Source: Priapulus caudatus (Eukaryota > Priapulida > Priapulimorpha > Priapulimorphida > Priapulidae). Taken from it: DNA of 32,142 nucleotides. Shown piece after piece: positions 30,048 through 32,142 of the stretch; the stretch's first letter is position 1; the number at the start of each line of letters is the position of its first letter. The translations under genes were made by a program, and so were the position numbers. The notes below the pieces were generated by a model. It searched no databases. It was given only the letters and a program-made list of their open reading frames with translations, and was not told where the DNA came from. Location: contig NW_014577173.1 in assembly GCF_000485595.1 (NCBI RefSeq), positions 376,522 through 408,663 of the forward strand. The letters run 5' to 3'.

Positions 30048-30574
30048 TACGAGCCCGAGTATCAAGCACATCGAAACCTATATTGGAGCAATTGTGCCGA
30101 GGCCGGTCGATGTATATAACGATATACTTGAAAGTGTGGAAAGGAAATGCAATACCTATTTAAACTAATCCGGTCGGAATTTTAAGCTGAAATTTTTAGC
30201 AGTCGGCGCCCTAATGTTTTATGTAGATTGTTTGTGGGCTGTATAGTCGTTAGCACTCAAACGAACTAACGCGATTATAAATAGACTCGTAGAATGGTTA
30301 TAATTAGTAAATAAATACAAAGTAAATTGGTAGGTAAGCAAAGGGAGGTTTTGAGGATTTGCTCTAAGGGCCTTTAATGACGGAATTTACTTAGTACGTA
30401 ATATGATCTACCATGTTGTCTGGCGGTGGACGCGAGTGGCGCGAAACGACTTTTTCGACAGCACTGAATTAAATTACGTGTTTCCGACAGACGAATTGAA
30501 GAAGCCCAATTGTGTTGGGATAGGCGTATACTTAAAACATAGAAGCTAACTCTGAAAACAGGACGATCGCAAAG

Positions 30575-30575
<1 letters not shown>
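30048..30575. other. Unassigned sequence
   Basis: No gene, RNA or repeat recognised. It may be intron of the minus-strand gene whose exon lies at 30816-30962. Confidence 0.45.
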
Positions 30576-30577
<2 letters not shown>

Positions 30578-30630
<53 letters not shown>

Positions 30631-30775
30631 ATATGAACCTGCTATATTCATATACTATATGAACCTGCTATATATTCATATCACTAATAAACCTACGATA
30701 TTCATATCACTAATAAACCTACGATATTCATATCACTAATAAACCTACTATATTCATATACTATATGAACCTGCG
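30578..30775. repeat. (TG)n followed by 26-bp AT-rich tandem repeat
   Basis: (TG)n at 30578-30627. Then about six units related to CTAATAAACCTACGATATTC plus ATATCA, in two variants (TATATGAACCTGCTATATTC and the former) arranged symmetrically around the middle of the array. Confidence 0.85.
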
Positions 30776-30815
30776 TTGGCGTTGCCGCGCCAGCACGCGC
30801 CTATCGCTCACTCAC

Positions 30816-30962
30816 CTGTACTGATGCTCGCCGCTGAATAAGGTCGGGATAGGCGGAGCACTGACTCTCCTTATCCGAGACAACTCCGTCGGTAGATTCT
30901 CCAGCTCATCCAACTCTCCAATGTCCGCGTGGATGACAGGAGAGGACGACGTCAGAGACTGG
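30816..30962 (-). CDS. Internal exon of an unidentified gene
   Basis: On the minus strand a (CT)n tract ending CTGCAG (acceptor) is followed by 147 nt and a consensus donor CAG|GTGAGT. One frame is open through the exon, entering after two bases of a codon and leaving at the same phase. It encodes 48 complete codons with segments SLTSSSPVIHADIGELDELE, NLPTELSRIRRVSAPPIPTL and FSGEHQY. Composition is mixed and not low-complexity. RRVS is a basophilic kinase-type site. I do not recognise the protein. Neighbouring exons must lie beyond 30.96 kb (upstream) and below 30.8 kb (downstream), but none was identified. Confidence 0.6.
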
Positions 30963-31586
30963 CTGCAGAGAGAGAGAGAGAGATGAGCGAGAAATAGATG
31001 AGACCTCGATTTGTAGCGATGCGGTTTGATATTAAATTAATATTGTTTTATTATTATTATTATAATTAAATGCATTAGTATCATTATTATAACGATTACC
31101 ATTATCATTGCTATTGTTATTATCGTCATCGTAATTATCCCTATCAGCATGATAATCACCGCTATTAAAACATCGCTATTAATACTCTTAATATGTGTTT
31201 GATGAGGAGTTGATTTTAAGCGCGAATGTTTGCGCCACGCTTGCATACTCGATAAGTGTATCGCCCGTTCAACATCTACATCAAACTATATCAATCTATA
31301 TCAAACTCGCGATATGCATTTAATCATCTGCTTAGGTATTCATCGGTCACGGCCGAGCGTCTACTGTGTGCGTGTCTTACCCGCGCTTCTACATGCTAAT
31401 GTGATTTACAATTTAGAAATAAGAGGATGTTGCATTCACTTTAGGGATCCGCAGGGACGTGCGTGTGCGCATGGCGGCGCGAGTCGCATTGCTAATAGTG
31501 GAACTAGGAGCTTGTGTATAGATTGATAGCCTAGCTGTTTCATAGCATCCGTGCGGGCCGCAGATTGTAACTGTAAGTGTTACTTA
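30963..31586. other. Probable intron or intergenic sequence with AT-trinucleotide tracts
   Basis: GA run at 30965-30983 (pyrimidine tract of the minus-strand acceptor) and ATT/ATC-rich low complexity at 31030-31170. The rest has short frames without recognisable domains. Confidence 0.5.
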
Positions 31587-31860
31587 CTCCCCCTTCCTCG
31601 TCCTCCTCATCCTGCTCCTCCTCCTCCGCCTCCTCCCCCTCGGTTTCCTTCTCTTCTTTTTTCTATTGTTTTCCCTCCCTCTCCTCCTCCTCACCTCTGC
31701 TTGTCTTCCTCTACCTCCCACTTCCCCGCGTCTTTCTCCTCCTCCCCTTCTCCTCCTCCTCCCCTGCTTCTCCTTTTCCTCTCACGCCCCTACTCCTCTT
31801 CCACCTTCCTTCCCTCGTTTGCCTTCACCAGCATCCCTTCTCCTTCCTGTTCTCGTCCGC
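31587..31860. repeat. CT/TCC-rich polypyrimidine tract
   Basis: About 270 bases of (TCC)n, (CTC)n and CCTCTT sequence. Pro/Ser/Leu open frames in all three plus frames reflect composition only. Confidence 0.85.
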
Positions 31861-31951
31861 CTCCCACTTACTGTATTAGATTAGTGAATCATGATACTAC
31901 TTTAGAAGAACTACTTCTACTGCTGAAGACGCGAGCTGTCGCCTAGCTGAC

Positions 31952-32142
31952 ACATGTGCTATACCCTGCTCCTCATCGTTACTTCATCATGTGCTATACC
32001 CTGCTCCTCATCGTTACTTCATCATGTGCTATACCCTGCTCCTCATCGTTACTTCATCATGTGCTATACCCTGCTTCTCATCCTCTCTTCATCATGTGCT
32101 ATACCCTGCTCCTCATCGTTACTTCATCATGTGCTATACCCT
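31952..32142. repeat. 35-bp tandem repeat running off the window end
   Basis: The unit ATGTGCTATACCCTGCTCCT plus CATCGTTACTTCATC is repeated about 5.5 times, nearly identical except one variant unit (CTTCTCATCCTCTC). The array is cut by the window edge. Confidence 0.95.

Noticed and set aside
31551-31946. Pro/Ser-rich open frames in three plus frames
   Set aside because: Composition effect of a CT/TCC tract, which has few stop codons.

Overview
The window is animal nuclear DNA. It holds one well supported five-exon gene with GT-AG introns, an AATAAA signal, abundant microsatellites, remnants of eukaryotic transposons, and (TTAGGG)n/(CCCTAA)n runs. TTAGGG is the common metazoan telomere unit, whereas most insects use TTAGG, so a non-insect invertebrate is likely. 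I cannot name the species. There are no operons, ribosome binding sites or other bacterial signals.

Layout. 1-3000: a TG/TGCG microsatellite, two copies of a short palindromic element, a small inverted-repeat element with a telomere-like core, a GA-rich tract and a 182-bp two-copy tandem repeat. 3065-3116: three CACGTG E-boxes. 3145-8346 (+): a secreted leucine-rich-repeat (LRR) protein, spliced by me to 431 codons (signal peptide, LRRNT, about 11 LRRs, LRRCT, hydrophobic C-terminus suggesting a GPI anchor). Its introns carry unusual tandem arrays built from splice-site-like units. 8.4-12.7 kb: mostly unassigned sequence with a possible minus-strand acyl-CoA-binding-like fragment, another palindromic element, a second telomere-core element and a 244-bp tandem duplication.

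12.7-24.85 kb: a very large, imperfect inverted repeat. Its outer arms are 12732-14690 and 22850-24842, and its inner arms about 14822-15453 and 17790-18745. A broken Penelope-like retroelement (about 19230-22680) lies in the right half, and a 25-base N gap sits in the left inner arm. The arms differ mostly by single-base indels, which suggests that at least part of this block is uncorrected long-read sequence.

26.3-28.5 kb: an inverted-repeat element with a broken gene of a multicopy metazoan protein family that ends in a tesmin/TSO1-like cysteine motif. It is bracketed by arrays of one 15-bp unit. 28.0-30.05 kb: a small MITE-like element, a hAT-like non-autonomous element and a third class of telomere-core element with a palindrome nested inside. 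30816-30962 (-): one convincing internal exon of an unidentified gene. The window ends in a CT-rich tract and a 35-bp tandem array.

Most of the window is repeat. The LRR gene is the only complete gene seen; the minus-strand exon shows that at least one more gene runs through the right end. The best candidates for something undescribed are the telomere-core inverted-repeat elements and the intronic arrays of splice-site-like modules.
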